Assembly (NCBI GenBank): GCA_964016885.1
Contig: OZ024742.1
Coordinates: forward strand, 11,080,681-11,144,680
Length of the DNA: 64,000 nucleotides
Direction of reading: 5' to 3'
Origin: Eledone cirrhosa
Taxonomy: Eukaryota; Mollusca; Cephalopoda; Octopoda; Eledonidae
The notes beneath the pieces were generated by a model. It was not told the DNA's origin and ran no database searches. It saw only the letters and a program-made list of their open reading frames with translations. The translations under genes were made by a program, and so were the position numbers. Position 1 is the first letter of the stretch. The number at the start of each line of letters is the position of its first letter. This document shows, one piece after another, positions 31,440 through 47,300 of the stretch.

Positions 31440-33420
31440 ATACTCAGGTAAGGTGGATATATATGGGTTAGGACACCTTACAGGTGATATACTCAGGTAA
31501 GGTGGGTATATCTGGGTTATGACACCTTACAGGTGATATAGTCAGGTAAGGTGGATATATCTGGTTTAGGACACCTTACAGGTGATATACTCAGGTAAGG
31601 TGGATATATCTGGGTTAGGACACCTTACAGGTGATATACTCAGGTTAGGTGGATATATCTGTGTTAGGACACCTTACAGGTGATATACTCAGGTAAGGTG
31701 GATATATATGGGTTAGGACACCTTACAGGTGATATACTCAGGTAAGGTGGATATATCTGGGTTATGACACCTTACAGGTGATATACTCAGGTAAGGTGGA
31801 TATATCTGGGTTAGGACACCTTACAGGTGATATACTCAGGTAAGGTGGATATATCTGGGTTATGACACCTTACAGGTGATACACTCAGGTAAGGTGGATA
31901 TATCTGGGTTAGGACACCTTACAGTTGATATACTCAGGTAAGGTGGATATATCTGGGTTAGGACACCTTACAGGTGATATACTCAGGTAAGGTGGATATA
32001 TCTGGGTTATGACACCTTACAGGTGATATACTCAGGTAAGGTGGATATATCTGGGTTAGGACACCTTACAGGTGATATACTCAGGTAAGGTGGGTATATC
32101 TGGGTTAGGACACCTTACAGGTGATATACTCAGGTAAGGTGGGTATATCTGGGTTAGGACACCTTACAGGTGATATACTCAGGTAAGGTGGATATATCTG
32201 GGTTAGGACACCTTACAGGTGATATACTCAGGTAAGGTGGGTATATCTGGGTTAGGACACCTTACAGGTGATATACTCAGGTAAGGTGGGTATATCTGGG
32301 TTAGGACACCTTACAGGTGATATACTCAGGTAAGGTGGATATATATGGGTTAGGACACCTTACAGGTGATATACTCAGGTAAGGTGGATATATCTGGGTT
32401 ATGACACCTTACAGGTGATATACTCAGGTAAGGTGGATATATCTGGGTTAGGACACCTTACAGGTGATATACTCAGGTAAGGTGGGTATATCTGGGTTAT
32501 GACACCTTACAGGTGATATAGTCAGGTAAGGTGGATATATCTGGTTTAGGACACCTTACAGGTGATATACTCAGGTAAGGTGGATATATCTGGGTTAGGA
32601 CACCTTACAGGTGATATACTCAGGTTAGGTGGATATATCTGTGTTAGGACACCTTACAGGTGATATACTCAGGTAAGGTGGATATATCTGGGTTATGACA
32701 CCTTACAGGTGATATACTCAGGTAAGGTGGATATATCTGGGTTAGGACACCTTACAGGTGATATACTCAGGTAAGGTGGATATATCTGGGTTAGGACACC
32801 TTACAGGTGATATACTCAGGTAAGGTGGATATATCTGGGTTATGACACCTTACAGGTGATACACTCAGGTAAGGTGGATATATCTGGGTTAGGACACCTT
32901 ACAGTTGATATACTCAGGTAAGGTGGATATATCTGGGTTAGGACACCTTACAGGTGATATACTCAGGTAAGGTGGATATATCTGGGTTATGACACCTTAC
33001 AGGTGATATACTCAGGTAAGGTGAATATATCTGGGTTAGGACACCTTACAGGTGATATACTCAGGTAAGGTGGGTATATCTGGGTTAGGACACCTTACAG
33101 GTGATATACTCAGGTAAGGTGGGTATATCTGGGTTAGGACACCTTACAGGTGATATACTCAGGTAAGGTGGGTATATCTGGGTTAGGACACCTTACAGGT
33201 GATATACACAGGTAAGGTGGATATATATGGGTTAGGACACCTTACAGGTGATATACTCAGGTAAGGTGGGTATATCTGGGTTAGGACACCTTACAGGTGA
33301 TATACTCAGGTAAGGTGGATATATATGGGTTAGGACACCTTACAGGTGATATACTCAGGTAAGTTGGATATATCTGGGTTAGGACACCTTACAGGTGATA
33401 TACTCAGGTAAGGTGGATAT
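31440..33420. repeat. Higher-order repeat, 980 bp x 2
   Basis: Markers recur exactly 980 bp (20 units) apart: ATATAGTCAGG (31541/32521), CAGGTTAGG (31641/32621), ACACTCAGG (31881/32861), CAGTTGATAT (31921/32901). Few substitutions separate the copies. Confidence 0.85.
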
Positions 33421-34159
33421 ATCTGGGTTAGGACACCTTACAGGTGATATACTCAGGTAAGGTGGGTATATCTGGGTTAGGACACCTTACAGGTGATATA
33501 CTCAGGTAAGGTGGATATATCTGGGTTAGGACACCTTACAGGTGATATACTCAGGTAAGGTGGATATATCTGGGTTAGGACACCTTACAGGTGATATACT
33601 CAGGTAAGGTGGATATATCTGGGTTAGGACACCTTACAGGTGATATACTCAGGTAAGGTGGGTATATCTGGGTTAGGACACCTTACAGGTGATATACTCA
33701 GGTAAGGTGGATATATATGGGTCATAGGACACCTTACATGTGATATACTAAGGTAAGGTGGATATATCTGGGTTAGGACAGCTTACAGTTGATATACTCA
33801 GGTAAGGTGGATATATCTGGGTTAGGACAGCTTACAGTTGATATACTCAGGTAAGTTGGATATATCTGGGTTAGGACACCTTACAGGTGATATACTCAGG
33901 TAAGGTGGATATATATGGGTTAGGACACCTTACAGGAGATATACTCAGGTTAGGTGGATATATCTGTGTTAGGACACCTTACAGGTGATATACTCAGGTA
34001 AAGCGGGTATATCTGGGTTAGGACACATTACAGGTGATATACTCTGGTAAGTTGGATATATATGGGTTAGGACACCTTACAGGTGATATACTCAGGTAAG
34101 GTGGATATATCTGGGTTAGGACACCTCACAGGTGATATACTCAGGTAAGGTGGATATAT

Positions 34160-35020
34160 ATGGGTTAGGACACCTTACAGGTGATATACTCAGGTGAGGT
34201 GGATATATCTGTGTCATCGGACACCTTACAGGTGATTAACTCAGGTAGGGTCGATATATCTGGGTCATAGGACACCTTAGAGGTGATATACTCAGGTAAG
34301 GTGGATATATCTGGGTTAGGACACCTTACAGGTAATATACTCAGGTAAGGTGGATATATCTAGGTTAGGACACCTTACAGGTGGTATACTCAGGTGAGGT
34401 GGATATATCTGTGTCATCGGACACCTTACAGGTGATAAACTCAGGTAGGGTCGATATATCTGGGTCATAGGACACCTTAGAGGTGATATACCCAGGTAAG
34501 GTGGATATATCTGGGTCATAGGACACCTTACAGGTGATATACTCAGGTAAGGTGGATATATCTGGGTTAGGACACCTTACAGGTAATATACTCAGGTAAG
34601 GTGGATATATCTAGGTTAGGACACCTTACAGGTGGTATACTCAGGTGAGGTGGATATATCTGTGTCATCGGACACCTTACAGGTGATAAACTCAGGTAGG
34701 GTCGATATATCTGGGTCATAGGACACCTTAGAGGTGATATACCCAGGTAAGGTGGATATATCTGGGTCATAGGACACCTTACAGGTGATATACTCAGGTA
34801 AGGTGGATATATCTGTGTTAGGACACCTTACAGGTAATATACTCAGGTAAGGTGGATATATCTAGGTTAGGACACCTTACAGGTGGTATACTCAGGTGAG
34901 GTGGATATATCTGTGTCATCGGACACCTTACAGGTGATAAACTCAGGTAGGGTCGATATATCTGGGGCATAGGACACCTTAGAGGTGATATACTCAGGTA
35001 AGGTGGATAGATCTGGGTCA
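34160..35020. repeat. Higher-order repeat, 251 bp x 3
   Basis: Five-unit block marked by GTGTCATCGGACACC, at 34411, 34662 and 34913 (251 bp apart), preceded by a shorter 200-bp version with its marker at 34211. Confidence 0.85.
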
Positions 35021-37284
35021 TAGGACACCTTACATGTGATATACTCAGGTGAGGTGGATATATATGGGTTAGGACACCTTACAGGTGATATACTAAGGTA
35101 AGGTGGATATATCTGGGTTAGGACACCTTACAGGTGATATACTCAGGTAAGGTGGATATATATGTGCCATAGGACACCTTACAGGTGATATACTCAGGTA
35201 AGGTGGATATATCTGGGTCATAGGACACCTTACAGGTGATATACTCAGGTAAGGTGGATATATCTGTGTCATAGGACACCTTACAGGTGATAAACTCAGG
35301 TAGTGTCGATATATCTGGGTCATAGGACACCTTAGAGGTGATATACTCAGGTATGGTGGATATATCTAGGTTAAGACACCTTACAGTTCATATACTCAGG
35401 TAAGGTGGATATATCTGGGTTAGGACACCTTACAGGGGATATACTCAGGTAAGGTGGATATATCTGGGTTAGGACACCTTACAGGTGATATACTCAGGTG
35501 AGGTGGATATATATGGGTTAGGACACCTTACAGGTGATATACTCAGGTGAGGTGGATATATCTGTGTCATCGGACACCTTACAGGTGATAAACTCAGGTA
35601 GGGTCGATATATCTGGGTCATAGGACACCTTAGAGGTGATATACTCAGGTAAGGTGGATATATCTGGGTTAGGACACCTTACAGTTGATATACTCAGGTA
35701 AGGTGGATATATCTAGGTTAGGACACCTTACAGTTGATATACTCAGGTAAGGTGGATATATCTGGGTTAGGACACCTTACAGGTGATATAGTAAGGTAAG
35801 GTGGGTATATCTGGGTTAGGACACCTTACAGTTGATATACTCAGGTAAGGTGGATATATCTGGGTTAGGACACCTTACAGTTGATATACACAGGTAAGGT
35901 GGATATATCTGGGTTAGGACACCTTACAGTTGATATACTGAGGTAAGGTGGATATATCTGGGTTAGGACACCTTACAGGTGATATACTCAGGTAAGGTGG
36001 ATATATCTGGGTTAGGACACCTTACAGCTGATATACTCAGGTAAGGTGGGTATATCTGGGTTAGGACACCTTACAGGTGATATACTCAGGTAAGGTGGGT
36101 ATATCTGGGTTATGACACCTTACAGTTGATATACTCAGGTAAGGTGGATATATCTGGGTTAGGACACCTTACAGTTGATGTACTCAGGTAAGGTGGGTAT
36201 ATCTGGGTTAGGACACCGTACAGGTGATATACTCAGGTAAGGTGGATATATCTGGGTTAGGACACCTTACAGTTGATATACTCAGGTAAGGTGGATATAT
36301 CTGGGTTAGGACACCTTACAGGTGATATACTCAGGTAAGGTGGATATATCTGGGTTAGGACACCTTACAGGTGATATACTCAGGTAAGGTGGATATATCT
36401 GGGTTAGGACACCTTACAGGTGATATACTCAGGTGAGGTGGATATATCTAGGTTAGGACACCTTACAGGTGATATACTCAGGTAAGGTGGATATATCTAG
36501 GTTAGGACACCTTACAGTTGATATACTCAGGTAAGGTGGATATATCTGGGTTAGGACACCTTACAGGTGATATAGTAAGGTAAGGTGGATATATCTGGGT
36601 TAGGACACCTTACAGTTGATATACTCAGGTAAGGTGGATATATATGGGTTAGGACACCTTACAGGTGATATACTCAGGTAATGTGGGTATATCTGGGTTA
36701 GGACACCTTACAGGTGATATACTCAGGTAAGGTGGATATATCTGGGTTAGGACACCTTACAGGTGATATACTCAGGTAAGGTGGATATATCTGGGTTAGG
36801 ACACCTTACAGGTGATATACTCAGGTAAGGTGGATATATCTGTGCCATAGGACACCTTACAGGTGATATACTCAGGTAAGGTGGATATATCTGGGTCATA
36901 GGACACCTTACATATGATATACTCAGGTGAGGTGGATATATCTGGGTTAGGACACCTTACAGGTGATATACTAAGGTAAGGTGGATATATCTGGGTTAGG
37001 ACACCTTACAGGTGATATACTCAGGTAAGGTGGATATATCTGGGTTAGGACACCTTACAGGTGATATACTAAGGTAGGGTGGATATATCTGGGTTAGGAC
37101 ACCTTACAGTTGATATACTCAGGTAAGGTGGATATATCTGTGTCATAGGACACCTTACAGGTGATAAACTCAGGTAAGGTGGATATATCAGGGGTAGGAC
37201 ACCTTACAGTTGATATACTCAGGTAAGGTCGATATATCTGGGTCATAGGACACCTTAGAGGTGATATACTCAGGTAAGGTGGAT

Positions 37285-40060
37285 ATATCTGTGTCATAGG
37301 ACACCTTACAGGTGATAAACTCAGGTAAGGTGGATATATCAGGGGTAGGACACCTTACAGTTGATATACTCAGGTAAGGTCGATATATCTGTGTCATAGG
37401 TCACCTTACAGGTGATATACTCAGGTATGGTGGATATATCTAGGTTAAGACACCTTACAGTTGATATAATCAGGTAAGGTGGATATATCTGGGTTATGAC
37501 ACCTTACAGGTGATATACTCAGGTAAGGTGGATATATCTGGTAGATAGGACACCTTACAGGGGATATACTCAGGTAATGTGGATATATCTGGGCTAGGAC
37601 ACCTTACAGGTGATATACTCAGGTAAGGTGGATATATCTGGGTTAGGACACCTCACAGGTGATATACTCAGGTAAGGTGGATATATATGGGTTAGGACAC
37701 CTTACAGGTGATATACTCAGGTGAGGTGGATATATCTGTGTCATCGGACACCTTACAGGTGATAAACTCAGGTAGGGTCGATATATCTGGGTCATAGGAC
37801 ACCTTAGAGGTGATATACTCAGGTAAGGTGGATATATCTGGGTTAGGACACCTTACAGTTGATATACTCAGGTAAGGTGGATATATCTAGGTTAGGACAC
37901 CTTACAGTTGATATACTCAGGTAAGGTGGATATATCTGGATTAGGACACCTTACAGGTGATATACACAGGTAAGGTGGATATATCTGGGTTAGGACACCT
38001 TATAGTTGATATACTCAGGTAAGGTGGATATATCTGGGTTAGGACACCTTACAGGTGATATACTCAGGTAAGGTGGATATATCTGGGTTAGGACACCTTA
38101 CAGGTGATATACTCAGGTAAGGTGGATATATCTGGGTTAGGACACCTTACAGTTGATATACTCAGGTAAGGTGGATATATCTGTGTCATAGGACACCTTA
38201 CAGGTGATATACTAAGGTAGGGTGGATATATCTGGGTTAGGACACCTTACAGGTGATATACTCAGGTAAGGTGGATATATCTGGGTTAGGACACCTTACA
38301 GTTGATATACTCAGGTAAGGTCGATATATCTGGGTCATAGGACACCTTAGAGGTGATATACTCAGGTATGGTGGATATATCTAGGTTAAGACACCTTACA
38401 GTTGATATAATCAGGTAAGGTGGATATATCTGGGTTATGACACCTTACAGGTGATATACTCAGGTAAGGTGGATATATTTGGGTTAGGACACCTTACAGG
38501 TGATATACTCAGGTAAGGTGGATATATCTTGTTCATAGGTCACCTTACAGGTGATATACTCAGGTAAGGCGGGTATATCTGGGTTAGGACACATTACAGG
38601 TGATATACTCAGGTAAGGTGGATATATCTGGGTTAGGACACCTTACAGGTGATATACTCAGGTAAGGTGGATATATCTGTGTCATAGGACACCTTACAGG
38701 TGATAAACTCAGGTAAGGTGGATATATCAGGGGTAGGACACCTTACAGTTGATATACTCAGGTAAGGTCGATATATCTGTGTCATAGGTCACCTTACAGG
38801 TGATATACTCAGGTATGGTGGATATATCTAGGTTAAGACACCTTACAGTTGATATAATCAGGTAAGGTGGATATATCTGGGTTATGACACCTTACAGGTG
38901 ATATACTCAGGTAAGGTGGATATATCTGGTAGATAGGACACCTTACAGGGGATATACTCAGGTAATGTGGATATATCTGGGCTAGGACACCTTACAGGTG
39001 ATATACTCAGGTAAGGTGGATATATCTGGGTTAGGACACCTCACAGGTGATATACTCAGGTAAGGTGGATATATATGGGTTAGGACACCTTACAGGTGAT
39101 ATACTCAGGTGAGGTGGATATATCTGTGTCATCGGACACCTTACAGGTGATAAACTCAGGTAGGGTCGATATATCTGGGTCATAGGACACCTTAGAGGTG
39201 ATATACTCAGGTAAGGTGGATATATCTGGGTTAGGACACCTTACAGTTGATATACTCAGGTAAGGTGGATATATCTAGGTTAGGACACCTTACAGTTGAT
39301 ATACTCAGGTAAGGTGGATATATCTGGATTAGGACACCTTACAGGTGATATACACAGGTAAGGTGGATATATCTGGGTTAGGACACCTTATAGTTGATAT
39401 ACTCAGGTAAGGTGGATATATCTGGGTTAGGACACCTTACAGGTGATATACTCAGGTAAGGTGGATATATCTGGGTTAGGACACCTTACAGGTGATATAC
39501 TCAGGTAAGGTGGATATATCTGGGTTAGGACACCTTACAGTTGATATACTCAGGTAAGGTGGATATATCTGTGTCATAGGACACCTTACAGGTGATATAC
39601 TAAGGTAGGGTGGATATATCTGGGTTAGGACACCTTACAGGTGATATACTCAGGTAAGGTGGATATATCTGGGTTAGGACACCTTACAGTTGATATACTC
39701 AGGTAAGGTCGATATATCTGGGTCATAGGACACCTTAGAGGTGATATACTCAGGTATGGTGGATATATCTAGGTTAAGACACCTTACAGTTGATATAATC
39801 AGGTAAGGTGGATATATCTGGGTTATGACACCTTACAGGTGATATACTCAGGTAAGGTGGATATATTTGGGTTAGGACACCTTACAGGTGATATACTCAG
39901 GTAAGGTGGATATATCTTGTTCATAGGTCACCTTACAGGTGATATACTCAGGTAAGGCGGGTATATCTGGGTTAGGACACATTACAGGTGATATACTCAG
40001 GTAAGGTGGATATATCTGGGTTAGGACACCTTACAGGTGATATACTCAGGTAAGGTGGAT
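37285..40060. repeat. Higher-order repeat, 1388 bp x 2
   Basis: 37285-38672 is followed directly by 38673-40060. Markers ATATCAGGGGTAGG, GGTAGATAGGACACC, GGGCTAGG and TCATCGG (37741/39129) keep the 1388-bp offset, and I see no difference in the lines compared. Confidence 0.85.
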
Positions 40061-43000
40061 ATATCTGGGTTAGGACACATTACAGGTGATATACTCAGGT
40101 AAGGCGGGTATATCTGGGTTAGGACACATTACAGGTGATATACTCAGGTAAGGCGGGTATATCTGGGTTAGGACACATTACAGGTGATATACTCAGGTAA
40201 GGCGGGTATATCTGGGTTAGGACACGTTACAGGTGATATACTCTGGTAAGTTGGATATATATGGGTTAGGACACCTTACAGGTGTATATACTCAGGTAAG
40301 GTGGATATATCTGCGTTAGGACCCCTTACAGGTGATATACTCTGTTAAGGTGGATATCTCTGGGTCATAGGACACTTTACAGGTGATATACTCAGGTAAG
40401 GCGGGTATATATGGGTTAGGACACCTTACAGGTGATATACTCAGGTAAGGTGGATATATCTGGGCTAGGACACCTTACAGGTGATATACTCAGGTAATGT
40501 GGATATATCTGGGTCAGGACACATTACTGGTGATATACTCAGGTAAGGTGGATATATATGGGTTAGGACACCTTACAGGTGATATACTCAGGTGAGGTGG
40601 ATATATATGGGTTAGGACACCTTCCAGGTGATATACTCAGGTAAGGTGGATATATCTGTGTCATAAAACACTTTAAAGGTGATATATTCAGGTAAGGTGG
40701 ATATATCTGGGACATAGGACAACTTACAGGTGATATACTCAGGTAAGGTGGATATATCTGGGTCATAGGACACCTTACAGGTGATATACTCAGGTAAGGT
40801 GGATATATCTGGGACATAGGACACCTTACAGGTGATATACTCAGGTAAGGTGGATATATGTGGGTCATAGGACACCTTACAGGTGATATACTCAGGTAAG
40901 GTGGATATATCTGGGTCATAGGACACCTTTCAGGTGATATACTCAGGTAAGGTGGATATATCAGGGGTAGGACACCTTACAGATGATATACTCACGTAAG
41001 CTGTATATCTCTGTGTTAGGACCCCTTACAGTTGATATACTCAGGTAAGGTGCATATATCTGGGGTAGGACACCTTACAGGTGATATACTATGGTAAGGT
41101 GGATATATCTGGGTTAGGACATCTTACAGGTTATATACACACGTAAGGTGGATATATCTGGGTTAGGACACCTTACAGGTGATATACACAGGTAAGGGGG
41201 GATATATCTGGGTTAGGACACCTTACAGGTGATATACTCAGTTAAGGTGGATATATCTGTGTCATAGGACACTTTACAGGTGATATTCTCAGGTGAGGTG
41301 GATATATCTGGGCTAGGTCACCTTACAGGTGATATACACAGGTAAGGTATATATATCTGGGTTAGGACACCTTACAGGTGATATACTCTGGTAAGGTGGA
41401 TATATCTGGTTTAGGACACCTTACATGTGATATACTCAGGTAAGGTGGATATATCTGGTTTAGGACACCTTACATGTGATATACACACGTAAGGGGGATA
41501 TATCGGGGTTAGGACACCTTACAGGTGATATACACAGGTAAGGGGATATATCTGGGTTAGGACACCTTACAGGTGATATACTCAGGTAGGGTGGATATAT
41601 CTGGGTCATAGGACACCTTACCGGTGATATTCTCAGGTGAGGTGGATATATCTGGGTTAGGACACCTTACAGGTGATATACTCAGGTAAGGTGGATATAT
41701 GTGGGTCATAGATCACCTTACAGGTGATATACTCAGGTAACGGGGATATATCTGGGTTAGGACACCTTACAGGTGATATATTCTGGTAAGGTGGATATAC
41801 CTGGGTTAGGACTCCTTACAGGTGATATATTCAGGTAAGGGGGATATATCTGGGTTAGGACACATTACAGGTGTATATACTCAGGTAAGGTGCATATATC
41901 TGGGTCATAGAAACCTTACAAGTGATATACTCAGGTAAGGTGGATATATCTGGGTCATAGGACACCTTACAGGTGATATACTCTGGTAAGGTGGGTATAT
42001 CTGGGTTAGTACACCATACAGGTAATATACTCAGGTAAGGTGGATATATCTGGGTCATACGACACCTTACAGGTGATATACGCAGCTAAGGTGGATATAT
42101 CTGGGTCATAGCACACCTTACAGGTGATATACTCAGGTAAGGTGGATATATCTGGGCTAGGACAACTTACAGATTATATACTCAGGTAAGGTGGATATAT
42201 CTGTGTCATAGGACACCTTACAGGTGATATACTCAGGTAAGGTGGATATATCTGGGTTAGGACACCTTACAGGTGTATATACTCAGGTAAGGTGGATATA
42301 TCTGAGTTAGGAAACCTTACAGGTAATATACTCAGGTAAGGTGGATATATCTGGTTTAGAACACCTTACAGGTGATATACTCAGGTAAGGTGGATATATC
42401 TGTGTCATAGGACACCTTACAGGTGATATACTCAGGTGAGGTAGATATATCTGGTCTAGGACACCTTACAGGTGATATACTCAGGTAAAGGTGGATATAT
42501 CTGAGTTAGGAAACCTTACAGGTGATATACACACGTAAGGTGGATATATCTGGGTTAGGACACCTTACAGGTGATATACTCAGGTAAGGTGGATATATCT
42601 GGGTTATGACACCTTACAGGTGATATACTCAGGTAAGGTGGATATATCTGGGTTAGGACACCTTACAGGTGATATACTCTGGTAAGGTGGGTATATCTGG
42701 GTTAGGACACCTTACAGGTGATATACACACGTAAGGTGGATATATCGGGGTTAGGACACCTTACAGGTGATATACACACGTAAGGTGGATATATCTGGGT
42801 TAGGACACCTTACAGGTGATATACTCAGGTAAGGTGGATATATGTGGGTCATAGATCACCTTACAGGTGATATACTCAGGTAAGGGGGATATATCTGGGT
42901 TAGGACACCTTACTGGTGATATACTCTGGTAATGTGGATATATCTGGGTTAGGACTCCTTACATGTGATATACTCAGGTAAGGTGGGTATATCTGGGTTA

Positions 43001-44369
43001 GGACACCTTACAGGTGTATATACTCAGGTAAGGTGCATATATCTGGGTCATAGGACACCTTACAAGTTATATACTCAGGTAAGGTGGATATATCTGGGTC
43101 ATAGGACACATTACAGGTGATATACTCAGGTAAGGTGGGTATATCTGGGTTAGGACACCTTACAGGTGTATATACTCAGGTAAGGTGGATATATCTGGGT
43201 TAGGACACCTTACAGGTGATATACTCAGGTAAGGTGGATATATCTGTGCCATAGGACACCTTACAGGTGATATACTCAGGTAAGGTGGGTATATCTGGGT
43301 TAGGACACCTTACAGGTGTATATACTCAGGTAAGGTGGATATATCTGGTTTAGGACACCTTACAGGTGATATACTAAGGTAAGTTGGATATATCTTGTTC
43401 ATAGGACACCTTACAGCTGATATACTCAGGTAAGGTGGATATATCCGGGTTAGGACACCTTACAGGTGATATACTCAGGTAAGGTGGATATATCTGGGTT
43501 AGGACACCTTACAGGTGATATACTCAGGTAAGGTGGATATATCTGGGCTAGGACACCTTACAGGTGATATACTCAGGTAAGGTGGATATATCTGTGTCAT
43601 AGGACAGCTTACAGGTGATATACGCAGGTATGGTGGATATATCTGGGTCATAGGACACTTTACAGGTGATATTCTCAGGTGAGGTGGATATATCTGGGCT
43701 AGGTCACCTTACAGGTGATATACACAGGTAAGGTATATATATCTGGGTTAGGACACCTTACAGGTGATATACTCTGGTAAGGTGGATATATCTGGGTTAG
43801 GACACCTTACAGGTGATATACTCAGGTAAGGTGGATATATCTGGGTTAGGACACCTTACAGGTGATATACTCAGGTAAGGTGGATATATCTGGGTTAGGA
43901 CACCTTACAGGTGATATACTCAGGTAAGGGGGATATATCTGGGTTAGGACACCTTACAGGTGATATACACAGGTAAGGGGATATATCTGGGTTAGGACAC
44001 CTTACAGGTGATATACTCAGGTAAGGTGGATATATCTGGGTTAGGACACCTTACAGGTGATATACACACGTAAGGGGGGATATATCGGGGTTAGGACACC
44101 TTACAGGTGATATACACAGGTAAGGGGATATATCTGGGTTAGGACACCTTACAGGTGATATACTCAGGTAAGGTGGATATATCTGGGTCATAGGACACCT
44201 TACAGGTGATATTCTCAGGTGAGGTGGATATATCTGGGTTAGGACACCTTACAGGTGATATACTCAGGTAAGGTGGATATATGTGGGTCATAGATCACCT
44301 TACAGGTGATATACTCAGGTAAGGGGGATATATCTGGGTTAGGACACCTTACAGGTAATATACTCAGGT

Positions 44370-47300
44370 AAGATGCATATATCTGGGTCATAGAAACCTT
44401 ACAAGTGATATACTCAGGTAAGGTGGATATATCTGGGTCATAGGACACCTTACAGGTGATATACGCAGCTAAGGTGGATATATCTGGGTCATAGCACACC
44501 TTACAGGTGATATACTCAGGTAAGGTGGATATATCTGGGCTAGGACAACTTACAGATTATATACTCAGGTAAGGTGGATATATCTGTGTCATAGGACACC
44601 TTACAGGTGATATACTCAGGTAAGGTGGATATATCTGGTTTAGGACACCTTACAGTTGATATACTCAGGTAAGGTGGATATATCTGTGTCATAGGACACC
44701 TTACAGGTGATATACTCAGGTGAGGTGGATATATCTGTGTCATAGGACACCTTACAGGTGATATACTCAGGTGAGGTGGATATATCTGCGTCATAGGACA
44801 CTTTACAGGTGATATATTCAGGTAACGTGGATATATCTGGTCTAGGACACCTTACAGGTGATATACTCAGGTAAGGTGGGTATATCTGGGTTAGGACATC
44901 TTAGAAGTGATATACACACGTAAGGTGGATATATCTGGGTTAGGACACCTTACAGGTGATATACACAGGTAAGGGGGGATATATCTGGGTTAGGACACCT
45001 TACAGGTGATATACTCAGGTAAGGTGGATATATCTGGGTTAGGACACCTTACAGGTGATATACTCTGGTAAGGTGGGTATATCTGGGTTAGGACACCTTA
45101 CAGTTGATATACTCAGGTAAGGTGGATATTTCTTGGTTAGGACACCTTACAGGTGATATACACACGTAAGGTGGATATATCGGGGTTAGGACACCTTACA
45201 GGTGATATACACACGTAAGGTGGATATATATGGGTTAGGACACCTTACAGGTGATATACTCAGGTAAGGTGGATATATCTGGGTCATAGGACACCTTACA
45301 GCTGATATACTCAGGTAAGGTGGATATATCTGGGTTAGGACACCTTACAGGTGATATACTCAGGTAAGGTGGATATATATGTGTCATAGGACAGCTTACA
45401 GGTGATATACGCAGGTATGGTGGATATATCTGCGTCATAGGACACTTTACAGGTGATATATTCAGGTAATGTGGATATATCTGGTCTAGGACACCTTACA
45501 GGTGATATACTCAGGTAAGGTGGATATATGTGGGTTAGGACACCTTACAGTTGATATACTCAGGTAAGGTGGATATATCTGGGTTAGGACACCTTACAGG
45601 TGATATACTCAGGTAAGGTGGGTATATCTGGGTTAGGACACCTTACAGGTGATATACTCAGGTAAGGTGGGTATATCTGGGTTAGGACACCTTACAGGTG
45701 ATATACTCAGGTAAGGTGGGTATATCTGGGTTAGGACACCTTACAGGTGATATACTCAGGTAAGGTGGGTATATCTGGGTTAGGACACCTTACAGGTGAT
45801 ATACTCAGGTAAGGTGGGTATATCTGGGTTAGGACACCTTACAGGTGATATACTCAGGTGAGGTGGGTATATCTGGTTTAGGACACCTTACAGTTGATAT
45901 ACTCATGTGAGGTGGGTATATCTGGGTTAGGACACCTTACAGGTGATATACTCAGGTAAGGTGGGTATATCTGGTTTAGGACACCTTACAGGTGATATAC
46001 TCAGGTAAGGTGGATATATCTGGGTTAGGACACCTTACAGGTGATATACTCAGGTAAGGTGGATATATCTGGGTTAGGACACCTTACAGGTGATATACTC
46101 AGGTAAGGTGGGTATATCTGGGTTAGGACACCTTACAGGTGATATACTCAGGTAAGGTGGATATATCTGGGTTAGGACACCTTACAGGTGATATACTCAG
46201 GTAAGGTGGATATATCTGGGTTACGACACCTTACAGGTGATATACTCAGGTAAGGTGGGTATATCTGGGTTAGGACACCTTACAGGTAATATACTCAGGT
46301 AAGGTGGATATATCTGGGTTAGGACACTTTACAGGTGATATACTCAGGTGAGGTGGATATATCTGGTCTAGGACACCTTACAGGTGATATACTCAGGTAA
46401 GGTGGATATATGTGGGTTAGGACACCTTACAGTTGATATACTCAGGTAAGGTGGATATATCTGGTCTAGGACACCTTACAGGTGATATACTCAGGTAAGG
46501 TGGATATATGTGGGTTAGGACACCTTACAGTTGATATACTCAGGTAAGGTGGATATATCTGGTCTAGGACACCTTACAGGTGATATAGTAAGGTAAGGTG
46601 GGTATATCTGGTCTAGGACACCTTACAGTTGATATACTCAGGTAAGGTGGATATATCTGGTCTAGGACACCTTACAGGTGATATACTCAGGTAAGGTGGA
46701 TATATCTGGTCTAGGACACCTTACAGTTGATATACTCAGGTAAGGTGGATATATCTGGTCTAGGACACCTTACAGGTGATATACTCAGGTAAGGTGGGTA
46801 TATCTGGGTTAGGACACCTTACAGGTGATATACTCAGGTAAGGTGGATATATCTTGGTTAGGACACCTTACAGTTGATATACTCAGGTAAGGTGGATATA
46901 TCTGGGTTAGGACACCTTGCAGGGGATATACTCAGGTGAGGTGGATATATCTGGTCTAGGACACCTTACAGGTGATATACTCAGGCAAGGTGGATATATC
47001 TGGGTTAGGACACTTTACAGGTGATATACTCAGGTGAGGTGGATATATCTGGTCTAGGACACCTTACAGTTGATATACTCAGGTAAGGTGGATATATCTG
47101 GGTTAGGACACTTTACAGGTGATATACTCAGGTGAGGTGGATATATCTGGTCTAGGACACCTTACAGTTGATATACTCAGGTTAGGTGGATATATCTGTG
47201 TTAGGACACCTTACAGGTGATATACTCAGGTAAGGTGGATATATCTGGGTTATGACACCTTACAGTTGATATACTCAGGTAAGGTGGATATATCTGGGTT